From: Tenacibaculum sp. 190524A02b | GTDB taxonomy: Bacteria > Bacteroidota > Bacteroidia > Flavobacteriales > Flavobacteriaceae | Direction of reading: 5' to 3' | Length of the DNA stretch: 64,000 bases | NCBI RefSeq assembly: GCF_964036645.1 | Contig: NZ_OZ038525.1 | Coordinates: 4,592,001-4,656,000, forward strand | Part shown: one piece after another, positions 24,680 through 33,892 of the stretch | Position numbering within the stretch: position 1 is the stretch's first letter | Layout: each line of letters opens with the position of its first letter | Translations under genes and position numbers: made by a program | Notes under the pieces: generated by a model | Seen by the model: the letters and a program-made list of their open reading frames with translations, nothing else | What the model was told of the DNA's origin: nothing | Databases searched by the model: none

Positions 24680-25519
24680 ATGAAAGTATTACCATTCAAA
24701 ATACCAAAGGCAAAAAATATAGGACTAATTTATCAGGAAGATAAAGGAGCATTTTTTTACGATAAATTACACCAACACGAAGAAATACAAATTTGTTACA
24801 TTGTTAAAGGTGAAGGCGCACTTGTTGTCGGAGATTCTGTTAATGAATATGTAAGTGGTGATGTGTTAGTTATTGGAGGAAATCAACCACATGTTTTTAA
24901 AAGTGATATTACTAATATTAAAAATTCATTTATGATTTCTCTTTTTTTTACAAGAGAATCCTTTGGTGATGTGTTTTTTCAGTTAGATGACTTCAAAGAG
25001 TTAGGAATATTCTTTGATAATGCTAAGACGAGTTTTAAAGTTTTGAATAATAAACAGAAGTTGATGAATTACTTTAAGAAGATTTCTAAAGGAGATGATT
25101 TTGATAGGTTTATTATTTTTATGAAAATATTAAGGGTAATGATAAACTCTGATATAGAAAGATTATCAACCTTTTTGTATACAAAAAAATATACAGATAA
25201 TGAAGGGAAAAGAATGGGGAATGTAATGGATTATACATTGACAAATTACGATAAAAAGATTGATTTAGAAGAAGTGGCTGATGTAGCAAATATGACACCT
25301 AATGCATTTTGTAGATACTTTAAACAACGTACTAATAAAACATATTTTACTTTTTTAAATGAAATTAGAGTTGAGAAAGCTTGTAAGCTTCTTCAAAATA
25401 GAGAGTTTTTAATTACGGAGATATCAGAGAAATCAGGGTTCAAAAATATATCTAATTTTAATAGAAAATTTAAAGAAATAAAAGGTGTTACACCTTCTGA
25501 GTATAGATTGGCTTATTAA
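24680..25519 (+). CDS. AraC family transcriptional regulator
   Basis: 279 residues. The N-terminal ~150 residues form a cupin-like sensor (HQHEEIQICYIVKGEG, then GDVLVIGGNQPHVF). The C-terminal ~100 residues carry two helix-turn-helix units: LEEVADVANMTPNAFCRYFKQ and ITEISEKSGFKNISNFNRKF, ending in the family's GVTPSEYR. It is divergent from the hydroxyproline genes and is the obvious candidate activator, with hydroxyproline or a derivative as possible effector (inference). The gene starts at an ATG 147 bases from the deaminase start. Confidence 0.9.
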   Translation: MKVLPFKIPKAKNIGLIYQEDKGAFFYDKLHQHEEIQICYIVKGEGALVVGDSVNEYVSGDVLVIGGNQPHVFKSDITNIKNSFMISLFFTRESFGDVFFQLDDFKELGIFFDNAKTSFKVLNNKQKLMNYFKKISKGDDFDRFIIFMKILRVMINSDIERLSTFLYTKKYTDNEGKRMGNVMDYTLTNYDKKIDLEEVADVANMTPNAFCRYFKQRTNKTYFTFLNEIRVEKACKLLQNREFLITEISEKSGFKNISNFNRKFKEIKGVTPSEYRLAY

Positions 25520-25577
25520 TTTAGAAAAAAAATCTATTGTACACAATATTTTTAGGGTAAAAAGGTTTTAACTTGTT

Positions 25578-25585
25578 TATATTTG
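25578..25585 (+). promoter_or_regulatory. Candidate -7 box for the PorP/SprF-like gene
   Basis: TATATTTG matches TAnnTTTG and lies 19 bases before the ATG at 25605. No clear -33 element. Confidence 0.4.
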
Positions 25586-25604
25586 GGACCCTTATTATTC
25601 TTTT

Positions 25605-26576
25605 ATGAGAAAACAGATACATTTCCTAATACTATTTTTTTGTTGCTATGTTCAAATAAAAGCACAAGAAACTTTACCAATTTATGCTGATTATTTATCA
25701 GATAACGTATACTTATTGCATCCAGCTGCAGCTGGTATAGGTGATTGTGGAAAGATTAGATTGACAGCCAGACAGCAGTGGGTAGGTGTTAAAAATTCAC
25801 CTGAATTACAAACATTGAGTTTTCATGCTAATGGTGGAGAATATTCCAAAACAGGTTATGGTCTAGTATTATTTAATGATAGTAATGGATATCATTCGCA
25901 GAGAGCAGTTCAAGGGACTTACGCTTATCATATTAATTTTGGAAATGAGAATTTGTTTAACCAATTATCATTTGGATTGTCGTTGTCTGCTGTTCAAAAT
26001 GAGGTAGACCAAACGGGCTTTTTTAATGATCCAGCTGTAAATCAGGTTATAGAAAGTAGTTTTTATTTTAATGCTGATTTTGGTTTGGGATATCATTACA
26101 AAGGATTTTCTTCTTATTTAACTATAAAAAATATATTGTTATCCGCTAAGAGCAAACTTGATGATAATTTTGAATCTTTAAATTTGAGAAACTTTATTAT
26201 TGGTGGGGCATATTTTTTTGGTGATGAAGAAAAATTACAATATGAACCATCTGTAATGTTTCAATTTAAAGAAGGTACAGGAGAAAAGATAATGGATTTG
26301 AATTTTAAGGTGTATAAAAAAATGACAAACATGCAATTATGGGGAGCTATTTCTTATAGAAAAAACTTTGATAGTAGTGTGTTTGGGAATTCGCAATACA
26401 TTACACCAATAGTGGGTGTAAATTATAAGAAATTTATGTTTGCATATACTTACACCAAGCAAACAGGAGATTTAATATTCTCTAATGGTAATTTTCATCA
26501 AATATCTCTTGGAATGAATATTTTATGTAGAAAAAGAAGAGCTTCGGCTTGTCCAAATATTAATGGTAGTTTTTAA
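25605..26576 (+). CDS. PorP/SprF family outer-membrane protein
   Basis: 323 residues. Signal peptide (LILFFCCYVQIKAQ, cleaved near residue 20), then PIYADYLSDNVYLLHPAAAGI, a start typical of PorP/SprF proteins, and a predicted beta-barrel with alternating aromatic strands. Family members sit in the outer membrane of Bacteroidota; SprF helps deliver the adhesin SprB through the type IX secretion system. Orphan copies like this one, not next to a giant adhesin gene, are common and their cargo is unknown. Converges with murI with a 4-base overlap. Confidence 0.85.
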   Translation: MRKQIHFLILFFCCYVQIKAQETLPIYADYLSDNVYLLHPAAAGIGDCGKIRLTARQQWVGVKNSPELQTLSFHANGGEYSKTGYGLVLFNDSNGYHSQRAVQGTYAYHINFGNENLFNQLSFGLSLSAVQNEVDQTGFFNDPAVNQVIESSFYFNADFGLGYHYKGFSSYLTIKNILLSAKSKLDDNFESLNLRNFIIGGAYFFGDEEKLQYEPSVMFQFKEGTGEKIMDLNFKVYKKMTNMQLWGAISYRKNFDSSVFGNSQYITPIVGVNYKKFMFAYTYTKQTGDLIFSNGNFHQISLGMNILCRKRRASACPNINGSF

Positions 26577-27379
26577 AAATTATGCTCAATAATTTCAATT
26601 TCTGTGGCATAATTTTTTAAGATTTTACCTAGAGTATTTTTGTTTTTATTAATGTAAAAAGTGTATTTAACTTCTAACATTTTTTTTACTTCTTCTTTTT
26701 TATTTGATAACTTCAAATTTTCTAGTACTCGTTTTGTTTGAAGTGCTACAGCATAACCAGAGTCAATTATTGTTATGTCAGTACCAACAATATCCTGAAT
26801 TTTTTGTTTTAAATATGGATAATGAGTACAACCTAGTACAATACAATCAGTATTAGCTTGCTTCATAGGCGTTAAATACTTGGTTAAGAGATAATCCATT
26901 TTAAGACTATTTAACTCATCATTTTCAATTAAGTCAACTAAACCTTCACCTACTTGTTCAATAATGGTTATATCGCTTTCTAAAGATGAAGAAGTCTTTT
27001 CAAAAAGCTCACTATTTAAAGTACCTTTAGTAGCTAGAATACCAATTACATTATTTTTAGTTTTTAATGAAGCTGGTTTGATAGCTGGTTCAATACCTAT
27101 GAATGGAACATCATATTTTTCTCTTAAAACTTTAATCGCGTTTGTTGTAGCTGTATTGCAAGCAACAACAATAATTTTACAATTATTTTCTAATAAAAAC
27201 TCAGTGTTTTTTATAGATAGGTTTACAATTTCTTCTTTGGTTTTTTGCCCGTAGGGAGCATTTTTACTATCTGATAAGTATATTGTATGTTCAAGGGGTA
27301 GAAGTGCTCTTATTTCTTGCCAAATTGAGGTTCCACCAATACCAGAGTCAAATATGCCTATAGGAGATTCACTTTTCAT
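26573..27379 (-). CDS. murI: Glutamate racemase
   Basis: 268 residues. The N-terminal GIFDSGIGGTSI motif has the catalytic-site Asp and Ser; the two catalytic cysteines are in VVACNTATT and in VLGCTHYPY. The enzyme makes D-glutamate for peptidoglycan in the cytoplasm. It sits downstream of the ompH-bamA group on the same strand but is separated from it by a terminator at 27395-27422, so it has its own promoter. A 4-base convergent overlap with the PorP/SprF gene closes its 3' end. Confidence 0.95.
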   Translation of the reverse strand: MKSESPIGIFDSGIGGTSIWQEIRALLPLEHTIYLSDSKNAPYGQKTKEEIVNLSIKNTEFLLENNCKIIVVACNTATTNAIKVLREKYDVPFIGIEPAIKPASLKTKNNVIGILATKGTLNSELFEKTSSSLESDITIIEQVGEGLVDLIENDELNSLKMDYLLTKYLTPMKQANTDCIVLGCTHYPYLKQKIQDIVGTDITIIDSGYAVALQTKRVLENLKLSNKKEEVKKMLEVKYTFYINKNKNTLGKILKNYATEIEIIEHNF

Positions 27380-27394
27380 ATAAATGCAAAATTA

Positions 27395-27422
27395 AAAAAC
27401 CTGCTGTAAAAAGCAGGTTTTT
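27395..27422. terminator. Bidirectional terminator between murI and the OmpH gene
   Basis: AAAAACCTGCT (27395-27405) and AGCAGGTTTTT (27412-27422) form an 11-bp stem with a 6-base loop. It ends the uppS-bamA-ompH transcript on the minus strand, 28 bases past the OmpH stop. Confidence 0.85.
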
Positions 27423-27449
27423 AACAATAAATTATATTTAACTAATATA

Positions 27450-27959
27450 TTAGAATCCTAATTTAGCTTTAACTGCGTTGTAAATATCTTCACCTTTTTC
27501 GTAAACGATTAAACCTTTACCTGGTGCAGCGTCAAACACATAAATAATTCCTTTTTCAGCAGCTACAGCTTTAATAGCATCTTCAGCTTTCTTTAAAATA
27601 GGAAGTGTTTTTTCTTGATATTTTTTTTGCATTTCTTGACTAGCAGCTTGCTCAGCTTGACTTATTTTAAGTCTATCTTGTTGTACTTCTACTGCTCTTT
27701 TTTGATTAGCTTCTTGAGTTTGAGTTTTTCCTTCAGCTTCATATTTCTTTATCTTAGCTTCAAGTTTCTTATATAAAGCTTCGATATCATCACGGTAAGT
27801 TTTGTTTAATTTCTCTAATTCTGCCTTCATAGCCTTTGTTGCAGGCATTTCAGCTAACAATTTATCAGTGTTAATATGTGCAGTTTTTTGCGCGCTAACA
27901 ACCCCACCAAAACCAACTGTAAAAATTGCAACTAATAATAACGTTTTAAAATGTTTCAT
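27450..27959 (-). CDS. OmpH/Skp family periplasmic chaperone
   Basis: 169 residues. Signal peptide (LLLVAIFTVGFGGVVSA then QKTAHIN), a central coiled coil of two long Lys/Glu/Gln-rich helices, and the C-terminal beta segment IYVFDAA.GKGLIVY. This is the Skp layout: a trimeric chaperone that holds unfolded outer-membrane proteins in the periplasm. It is the second of two such genes just downstream of bamA, a common order in Bacteroidota. 40 bases separate it from the first copy. Confidence 0.9.
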   Translation of the reverse strand: MKHFKTLLLVAIFTVGFGGVVSAQKTAHINTDKLLAEMPATKAMKAELEKLNKTYRDDIEALYKKLEAKIKKYEAEGKTQTQEANQKRAVEVQQDRLKISQAEQAASQEMQKKYQEKTLPILKKAEDAIKAVAAEKGIIYVFDAAPGKGLIVYEKGEDIYNAVKAKLGF

Positions 27960-27999
27960 CTCTGTTGTTTTAATTTAATTATTGTCTTTATTCTTGATT

Positions 28000-28800
28000 T
28001 TATTTGCTTTCTTTATTTTGTTGCTCTAATTTTTTCTTCTCTTCTTGAGCTTTTCTTAAAGCATCTCTCTTTTCTTGTAATAACTTTCTTTTTTTAGCTC
28101 TGGCTTTTAATCTAGCCTGTCTTTTTTCTTCTATTTCTTTAACCTTTGCAGCTCTTGCGTCTAATTTTTTCTTTTTTAAGGCTGCCTTTTTTTCTTGTAA
28201 TAATTTTTGTTTTTCGCTTACTTCACCATTTTTTAATAATGCCTTTTTAGCTGCTATTTTATCTTTTTTAGCCTGTTGTTTTTGATCAATATTAATCATT
28301 TTAACAACTAAATCACTAATGTCATGTTTCTTATTTGAATAAAGCATAACTAAATCACCAGACTTGTCAAATACAAAATCATATTTTTTTCTTTTAGCTA
28401 TGGTTTGTACAGAATTGAAAACTTGATCTTGAACTGGTTTAATCAACTGTTTTCTTAAATTATACATATCACCTCTAGGACCAAAATATAAAGATTCAAG
28501 TCTTCTTAATGATTCTTGCTTTATGTTAATGTCTTCCTCTCTTTCTTCTATTAAGTCTTTGGTTAAAATTGCCTTTTCGTTTGATAAGTCAGTTTTTAAA
28601 ACCTCTATACTTCTAGCTTCTTTATCTAGTTCTGCTTTCCATTTCTCAACTTTGGCATTTAAGGAATTTTGGGCTTCAATATATTCAGGAATATTTTGAA
28701 GTATGTATTCCATATCTATATATGCAATACGCTGACCTTTTTGTGCAAAAGTAATAGTTGCTAAAAATAAAAGAACGATCGATAAAATGTTTTTCTTCAT
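28000..28800 (-). CDS. OmpH/Skp family protein with long basic C-terminal tail
   Basis: 266 residues, about 100 longer than its neighbour. Signal peptide at 1-19 (IVLLFLATITFA), Skp-like start RIAYIDMEYILQNIPEY, coiled coil, and YDFVFDKSGDLVMLY closing the Skp domain near residue 160. From ~170 to the end the chain is a Lys/Arg/Glu/Ala single-helix-like tail with repeated LLQEK..AL+K units (three). The tail is unlike classical Skp and could bind acidic surfaces such as peptidoglycan or lipid A (inference). It lies 63 bases after bamA. Confidence 0.88.
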   Translation of the reverse strand: MKKNILSIVLLFLATITFAQKGQRIAYIDMEYILQNIPEYIEAQNSLNAKVEKWKAELDKEARSIEVLKTDLSNEKAILTKDLIEEREEDINIKQESLRRLESLYFGPRGDMYNLRKQLIKPVQDQVFNSVQTIAKRKKYDFVFDKSGDLVMLYSNKKHDISDLVVKMINIDQKQQAKKDKIAAKKALLKNGEVSEKQKLLQEKKAALKKKKLDARAAKVKEIEEKRQARLKARAKKRKLLQEKRDALRKAQEEKKKLEQQNKESK

Positions 28801-28863
28801 CTTGTTATAATGTGTTTAGAAAAAACCGTGCCAAAAAACCAGACACATTACAAATGTAAGGTT

Positions 28864-31425
28864 TTAGAACTGTCTTCCAATAATAAAATGTGTTTGCCAA
28901 CCAGATTTTGTTGGGTTTATACTATTTTCCAGACCAGGTAAAGGATCAAACCCATGAGCAAAATCAATACCTAATAGTCCAAAAGCAGGCATAAATATAC
29001 GAATACCTAATCCAGCCGAGCGCTTTAATCTAAACGGATTAAAATCGCTAAAATTGTCATATGAATTACCTGCTTCTAAGAATCCTAATGTATAAATTGA
29101 AGCAGATGGTTTGTCTGTTATAGAATAACGTAACTCTAATTGGAATTTATTGTAAATAGAACCTCCATCTAAAGAAGAAATACGGTTATTTTCATAACCT
29201 CTTAAGCCAATAACTTCTCTACCATCTAACTGACCTTGTGCAATTCCATCACCACCAACAAAATATCTTTCAACAGGTGTTAATCCTAATTCTTTATTAT
29301 AAGTTCCTAAATAGCCAATTTCAAAGTTAGACATTAATACAAGCTTTTTAGCTAATTGAGAATACCACTTTCCTTTGGCAGATAATTTATAATATTCTAA
29401 CCATTTATATTTATCAGCAAAATAAGCTTGCTGTTCAGGAGAACCTTGAATAAAATTATTTGAGTTTTCAAATGTTCTACCGCTTATTAAAGAATATGGT
29501 AAAGTAGCTTTTGCTCTAATTGTAAATTCAGATCCATAGGTAGGAAACACTAAACTAGGACCAGAAGAGTTTCTAGTAAGTGCTACACTATATGCTAAAT
29601 TGTTAAGATCACCATCACGTAAAACTGCATTTGAAGAACCTACTCGATATCCATAGTTTTGAAGAGCAATTCTTTGATAGCTGATAGATTGAGAAAGTTG
29701 GAAGTAATCATCAGGCCAATTTAAACGTTTTCCTAACCCTATAGAAGCACCTATAATACTTAAACTCTCATCTCTATTAACAGTATTAGATCTAAAGTCA
29801 AACCTGTATTGATTAGATAAATATACCGAGAAAGACAATGATTGTGGAGTTTTTCCTCCTAACCATGGTTCAGTAAAAGAAAAGCTATACGTGTTAAATG
29901 TTCTACTTGCTTGTAATCTTAAAGATAGACTTTGTCCATCTCCCATTGGTAAAGGTTTATACGCTTCTTTGTTAAAAATATTTCTAATAGAAAAGTTATT
30001 AAAAGATAATCCTAAAGTACCAATGAATGATCCACCACCATAACCTCCTTGTAATTCAATTTGACTACCTCCTTTTTCAGTAACAGAAAATTCAATGTCT
30101 GCTGTTTTATCTTGATAATTAGGTTTTACATCAGGAGTTACATTAGTATCAAAAAATCCTAATTGTCCAATTTCACGAATAGATCTGATAATATTTTGTC
30201 TACTAAATAAATCACCAGGTTTTACGCGTAGTTCACGATAAATAACATGATCATTTGTTTTGTCATTACCAACAACTGTAACCTTTTTAATAGTGGCTTG
30301 TTCGTCTTCTCTAATTCTAACTTCAACAGTAATAGAATCATTTTTAACCTTTGTTTCTACTGCATTTACTTGTGAGAAAAGGAAACCATTGTTATGATAT
30401 AAAGTTTGAATATCGGTAGAAGTTGGTGTTCCATCACCAGATATTCTTTCCTTTAAAACTTTACCATTATAAACATCACCTTTGTCAATACGCAAAATGT
30501 TCTGTAGTTGTTCGTCTGTGTAAGTTTTATTTCCTACAAAAAGAATATCAGCAAAACGATATTGACGACCTTCTTCAAGTTTAATTTCTAAATTGATAGT
30601 ATTGTCATCATTCCAAGTAATGTTGTCAGATAATATACGAGCATCTCTAAAACCTCTTTCACTGTATTTTTCTAAAATACTTTCTAAGTCAGCTTTATAA
30701 TCATCAATAACATATTTTGATGATTTCCAAAAGCGACCGAAAAACTTACGTTTGGTGTTTTTCATAGCCCCTCTTAAAGATCCATCAGCTAAAGCTTTAT
30801 TACCAACAAAATTAATTTCTTTTATTTTGATACGGTTTCCTCTATCAATAAAAATACTCATGCTAACAGTATTAACATCAGACGTGTCTTTTTGAGTATC
30901 TAAAGTAACTTTGGTTTTTAAATATCCCTTATCAGTGTATTTTTTCTTTATATAGTTACGAGTGGTTACAATTAAGTTATCAGTAACCATAACCCCTTTT
31001 TTTAACTCGGTCTCTTTTTTTATGTCTTTAATTTTAGATTTACTTAATCCAGAAATAGAAACATTTGATAATTGAGGTAGTTCAATTACATCAAATTGTA
31101 AGTAAACAGTTTCTCCATCTAACTTAGATAAATAAACATCAACTTGACTAAATTGTTTACTTTCATATAGCTTTTTTATAGCGCTAGTTAATTTATCACC
31201 AGGTAATTTTACTGGTTGTCCAACAACTAACCCAGTGTAAACTCTAACGGTTTGTTCACTAAATTTTTGTAATCCTGTAACAGTAATACCGCCTAGGGTA
31301 TATTCCTTACCTTTTTCATAAGGAATTACTGTTGATGAATTGTTGTTTTCTTTTTGCTGAGCTTGTGTGTTTACTAATGTAAAAGCAGTTATAAATAATG
31401 CTAAAAGGTACGAGTACTTATTCAT
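28864..31425 (-). CDS. bamA: Outer membrane assembly factor BamA
   Basis: 853 residues from the ATG at 31425, which gives a proper signal peptide (YLLALFITAFTLVNTQA); a longer frame upstream lies within uppS. POTRA repeats occupy ~35-450 and the Omp85 beta-barrel the remainder, with the barrel motif IRIFMPAFGLLGIDFAHGFD near the C-terminus and a terminal Phe. It folds beta-barrel proteins into the outer membrane. The start overlaps uppS by 8 bases; two Skp-type chaperones follow, which fits a single envelope operon. Confidence 0.95.
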   Translation of the reverse strand: MNKYSYLLALFITAFTLVNTQAQQKENNNSSTVIPYEKGKEYTLGGITVTGLQKFSEQTVRVYTGLVVGQPVKLPGDKLTSAIKKLYESKQFSQVDVYLSKLDGETVYLQFDVIELPQLSNVSISGLSKSKIKDIKKETELKKGVMVTDNLIVTTRNYIKKKYTDKGYLKTKVTLDTQKDTSDVNTVSMSIFIDRGNRIKIKEINFVGNKALADGSLRGAMKNTKRKFFGRFWKSSKYVIDDYKADLESILEKYSERGFRDARILSDNITWNDDNTINLEIKLEEGRQYRFADILFVGNKTYTDEQLQNILRIDKGDVYNGKVLKERISGDGTPTSTDIQTLYHNNGFLFSQVNAVETKVKNDSITVEVRIREDEQATIKKVTVVGNDKTNDHVIYRELRVKPGDLFSRQNIIRSIREIGQLGFFDTNVTPDVKPNYQDKTADIEFSVTEKGGSQIELQGGYGGGSFIGTLGLSFNNFSIRNIFNKEAYKPLPMGDGQSLSLRLQASRTFNTYSFSFTEPWLGGKTPQSLSFSVYLSNQYRFDFRSNTVNRDESLSIIGASIGLGKRLNWPDDYFQLSQSISYQRIALQNYGYRVGSSNAVLRDGDLNNLAYSVALTRNSSGPSLVFPTYGSEFTIRAKATLPYSLISGRTFENSNNFIQGSPEQQAYFADKYKWLEYYKLSAKGKWYSQLAKKLVLMSNFEIGYLGTYNKELGLTPVERYFVGGDGIAQGQLDGREVIGLRGYENNRISSLDGGSIYNKFQLELRYSITDKPSASIYTLGFLEAGNSYDNFSDFNPFRLKRSAGLGIRIFMPAFGLLGIDFAHGFDPLPGLENSINPTKSGWQTHFIIGRQF

Positions 31426-32170
31426 TTGCTTCAATCTGTTCACTTGTTTTTCCAAATCGTCTTTCCCTGTTTTGATAATTTAAAATGGCATCAAAAAGAT
31501 GTTCTTTTCTAAAGTCTGGCCACAGTACTTCCGTAAAATAAAGTTCTGCATAAGCCATTTGCCATAGTAAAAAATTACTAATTCTGTGTTCCCCACTTGT
31601 ACGTATCATTAAATCAACGTCCGGCAAATTAAAGGTATATAAATGATTATTTATAATTTTATCGTCAATTTTTTCCAATTCTAATTCTTTATTAACAACT
31701 TTTTTAGATATGTTTTTGACAGCGTTAACAATTTCCTCTCTTGAGCCATAACTTAAAGCAAAACTCAAAGTGATTTTTTTATTGTTTTTGGTTTCATCAA
31801 TAACTTTCTTCAGAATTTTTTGAGCATTTTGAGGTAAGCTATTGATATTTCCAACAGCATTAACTTTCACATCTTTCCTCATAAATTCAGGTAGTTCTTT
31901 TTTCAAAGTAGTTACCAATAAACTCATCAAAGCATCTACCTCAAATTTTGGTCTATTCCAGTTTTCAGTAGAAAAAGCATATAATGTTAAAAATTTAACG
32001 CCAAGTTCAGAAGCAGTATCAGCAGTTTCTCTAATAGCAGTTAAAGCATTTCTATGCCCAAAAACACGTTGCATTCCTTTACCTTTTGCCCATCTTCCGT
32101 TTCCATCCATTATTATGGCTATATGGTTTGGTACTTTATGTAAGTTAATGCTTCGTAGTTTTTCGTCCAT
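31418..32170 (-). CDS. uppS: Isoprenyl transferase (undecaprenyl diphosphate synthase)
   Basis: 250 residues. The cis-prenyltransferase signature IIMDGNGRWAKGKGMQRVFGH is at 20-40 (catalytic Asp in MDGNGRWA) and the C-terminal DLMIRTSGEHRISNFLLWQ and AYAELYFTEVLWPDF segments are intact. It makes undecaprenyl diphosphate, the carrier for cell-wall and glycan synthesis, in the cytoplasm. It lies between the beta-barrel gene (2 bases gap) and bamA (8-base overlap), as often in Flavobacteriia. Confidence 0.95.
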   Translation of the reverse strand: MDEKLRSINLHKVPNHIAIIMDGNGRWAKGKGMQRVFGHRNALTAIRETADTASELGVKFLTLYAFSTENWNRPKFEVDALMSLLVTTLKKELPEFMRKDVKVNAVGNINSLPQNAQKILKKVIDETKNNKKITLSFALSYGSREEIVNAVKNISKKVVNKELELEKIDDKIINNHLYTFNLPDVDLMIRTSGEHRISNFLLWQMAYAELYFTEVLWPDFRKEHLFDAILNYQNRERRFGKTSEQIEANE

Positions 32171-32172
32171 AT

Positions 32173-32853
32173 TTATTCTGTTAATCCACTAAAACATTGT
32201 GGCCTGCCAAAGGTATAAACAATTGATAAACCAGAAAAGGCATACCAATCATTTCCATTACCGCCAAAGTTAAGTGCGTCTATTTTAGGAGTGCTATAAT
32301 CCAACTCATCTGTAAAAGAATATCTTGCGCCAATTTCAAAAGCAATGGCTACATCTTTAAAAAGTAATCCTTTAATACCTATTCCAAAAGGTAATGAATA
32401 AGAGAATTTACTTTCTAATTGTACTTGGTTATTAGAAAGTAATTTTGTTGGACTTTTATAATTAAAGGCTGCTATTTCTGTAAAAATGTATGGAGTATAC
32501 GTTGTCTTATAATCACTTATATTGTAATCATAAAAGTTAAACTCTATTCCAGCAGCAAATTCATGTATTATATTTGTGAATTTTCTTCCAATAGTTTGTC
32601 TGTAAGGGTTTTCCGATTCAGTATTATCTCCTGAAACTGGTATGTAAGTATAAGTTCCCCTAAGAGCAATTCTAGGGTTTAAATTGTATTTATATACTAA
32701 ACCTCCAGCTACTTTGTTTGGGTAAATGTAGTTTTCTTTACCAATATCCCCAATGAAATTTGAGCCTCCAAAAAAGAAGCCTATTTCATGACTTTGAGCT
32801 TTACAGATTACTGATGCTAGTATAAGCGTTATAAATAAAAATCGTTTTTCCAT
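32173..32853 (-). CDS. Outer-membrane beta-barrel protein (DUF6089-type)
   Basis: 226 residues from the ATG at 32853, chosen because it gives a clean signal peptide (RFLFITLILASVICKA) whereas the longer frame adds six unrelated residues. The mature part starts HEIGFFFGGSNFIGDIG and shows the alternating strands of an 8-stranded barrel, ending in YAFSGLSIVYTFG. This family is constantly found next to uppS and bamA in Flavobacteriia; its role is unknown, possibly in outer-membrane assembly. Two bases separate it from uppS. Confidence 0.8.
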   Translation of the reverse strand: MEKRFLFITLILASVICKAQSHEIGFFFGGSNFIGDIGKENYIYPNKVAGGLVYKYNLNPRIALRGTYTYIPVSGDNTESENPYRQTIGRKFTNIIHEFAAGIEFNFYDYNISDYKTTYTPYIFTEIAAFNYKSPTKLLSNNQVQLESKFSYSLPFGIGIKGLLFKDVAIAFEIGARYSFTDELDYSTPKIDALNFGGNGNDWYAFSGLSIVYTFGRPQCFSGLTE

Positions 32854-32959
32854 TGTAAAAATAGCGTGCAAATATAGGGAATTGAATTTGCTTTAAAAAG
32901 TTAATAAACCGTCTTTTTTGATTAACTTCCTTTTTGCTAAAATATTGTGGTAAATTTTT

Positions 32960-33856
32960 TTATAAAGCTTCATTTCTAGTGTCTTCTCCCCATAAAAGTT
33001 TTCCTCTAAGGGTTTTTAAATAAGATTGGTTTTTTGGTAGTATACTTTTAATTGTAAAAGGTGCTTTTTTTATTTTGACCTTAGTGTTTTGTTCAACGGT
33101 GGTTATTCTTGAGTCTAAAGAAATTAAAAAATCTTTTTCTCTTGCACTAACTTCTAACTGAATAGATGTTTCATCTGGTATTACCATAGGGCGTGCATTT
33201 AAATTATGAGGTGCAATTGGGGTAATAACAAAACTTTTTGAATTAGGAAGTATAACTGGACCATCACAGCTTAAAGAGTAACCTGTAGAACCGGTTGGTG
33301 TAGCTATAATTAGGCCATCCGCCCAATAATTGGTTAAATATTCGTTGTTAAGATAGGTGTTTATCCCAATCATTGAGGTTGTATTTCGCCTAGCAATGGT
33401 TATTTCATTTAGAGCAAAATTCAATTCAGAAAGTTCTTCAGCAATAGGAGAAGTCTCTATTTGTAATAGCGTTCTTTCTTGAATTGTATATTCTTTTTTT
33501 AATAATAGTTCAACAGCTTCTTCAATTTGGTTTTTTTGAACTGTAGCTAAAAATCCAAGTCTTCCGGTATTAATACCCATAATGGGGATGTCAAGATTTC
33601 GAATATAAGTGACAGCTCTTAAAATTGTTCCATCACCTCCAATAGTGAAAAGTACATCAAAAGAGTTTGATAAATCATTAAAATGAGTAAAGGTTGGGTA
33701 TTTTTTTTCTAATGATTTGTTTTTAATTAATAAATCGTAAAACTGCTTTTCAAAAAAAACAACAATCCCGTATTTCTTTAAAATAGATAAAAGAATTTTT
33801 ATTTCCTTTTCCGCAGAAATAGTATAAGCTTGTCCGTAAATGGCTACTTTTTTCAC
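32960..33856 (-). CDS. nadK: NAD kinase
   Basis: 298 residues. The GGDGTILRA motif, then NTGRLGFLA, then the DGLIIATPTGSTGYSLS segment and GPVILP are the full ATP-NAD kinase set. It phosphorylates NAD to NADP in the cytoplasm. The start codon is GTG at 33856; no better ATG is near. It lies between the CBS-domain gene (36-base gap) and the beta-barrel/uppS group. Confidence 0.95.
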   Translation of the reverse strand: MKKVAIYGQAYTISAEKEIKILLSILKKYGIVVFFEKQFYDLLIKNKSLEKKYPTFTHFNDLSNSFDVLFTIGGDGTILRAVTYIRNLDIPIMGINTGRLGFLATVQKNQIEEAVELLLKKEYTIQERTLLQIETSPIAEELSELNFALNEITIARRNTTSMIGINTYLNNEYLTNYWADGLIIATPTGSTGYSLSCDGPVILPNSKSFVITPIAPHNLNARPMVIPDETSIQLEVSAREKDFLISLDSRITTVEQNTKVKIKKAPFTIKSILPKNQSYLKTLRGKLLWGEDTRNEAL

Positions 33857-33892
33857 TTTTTAAAAAATTTAATAGTAGGTAAAATAAAGAAG

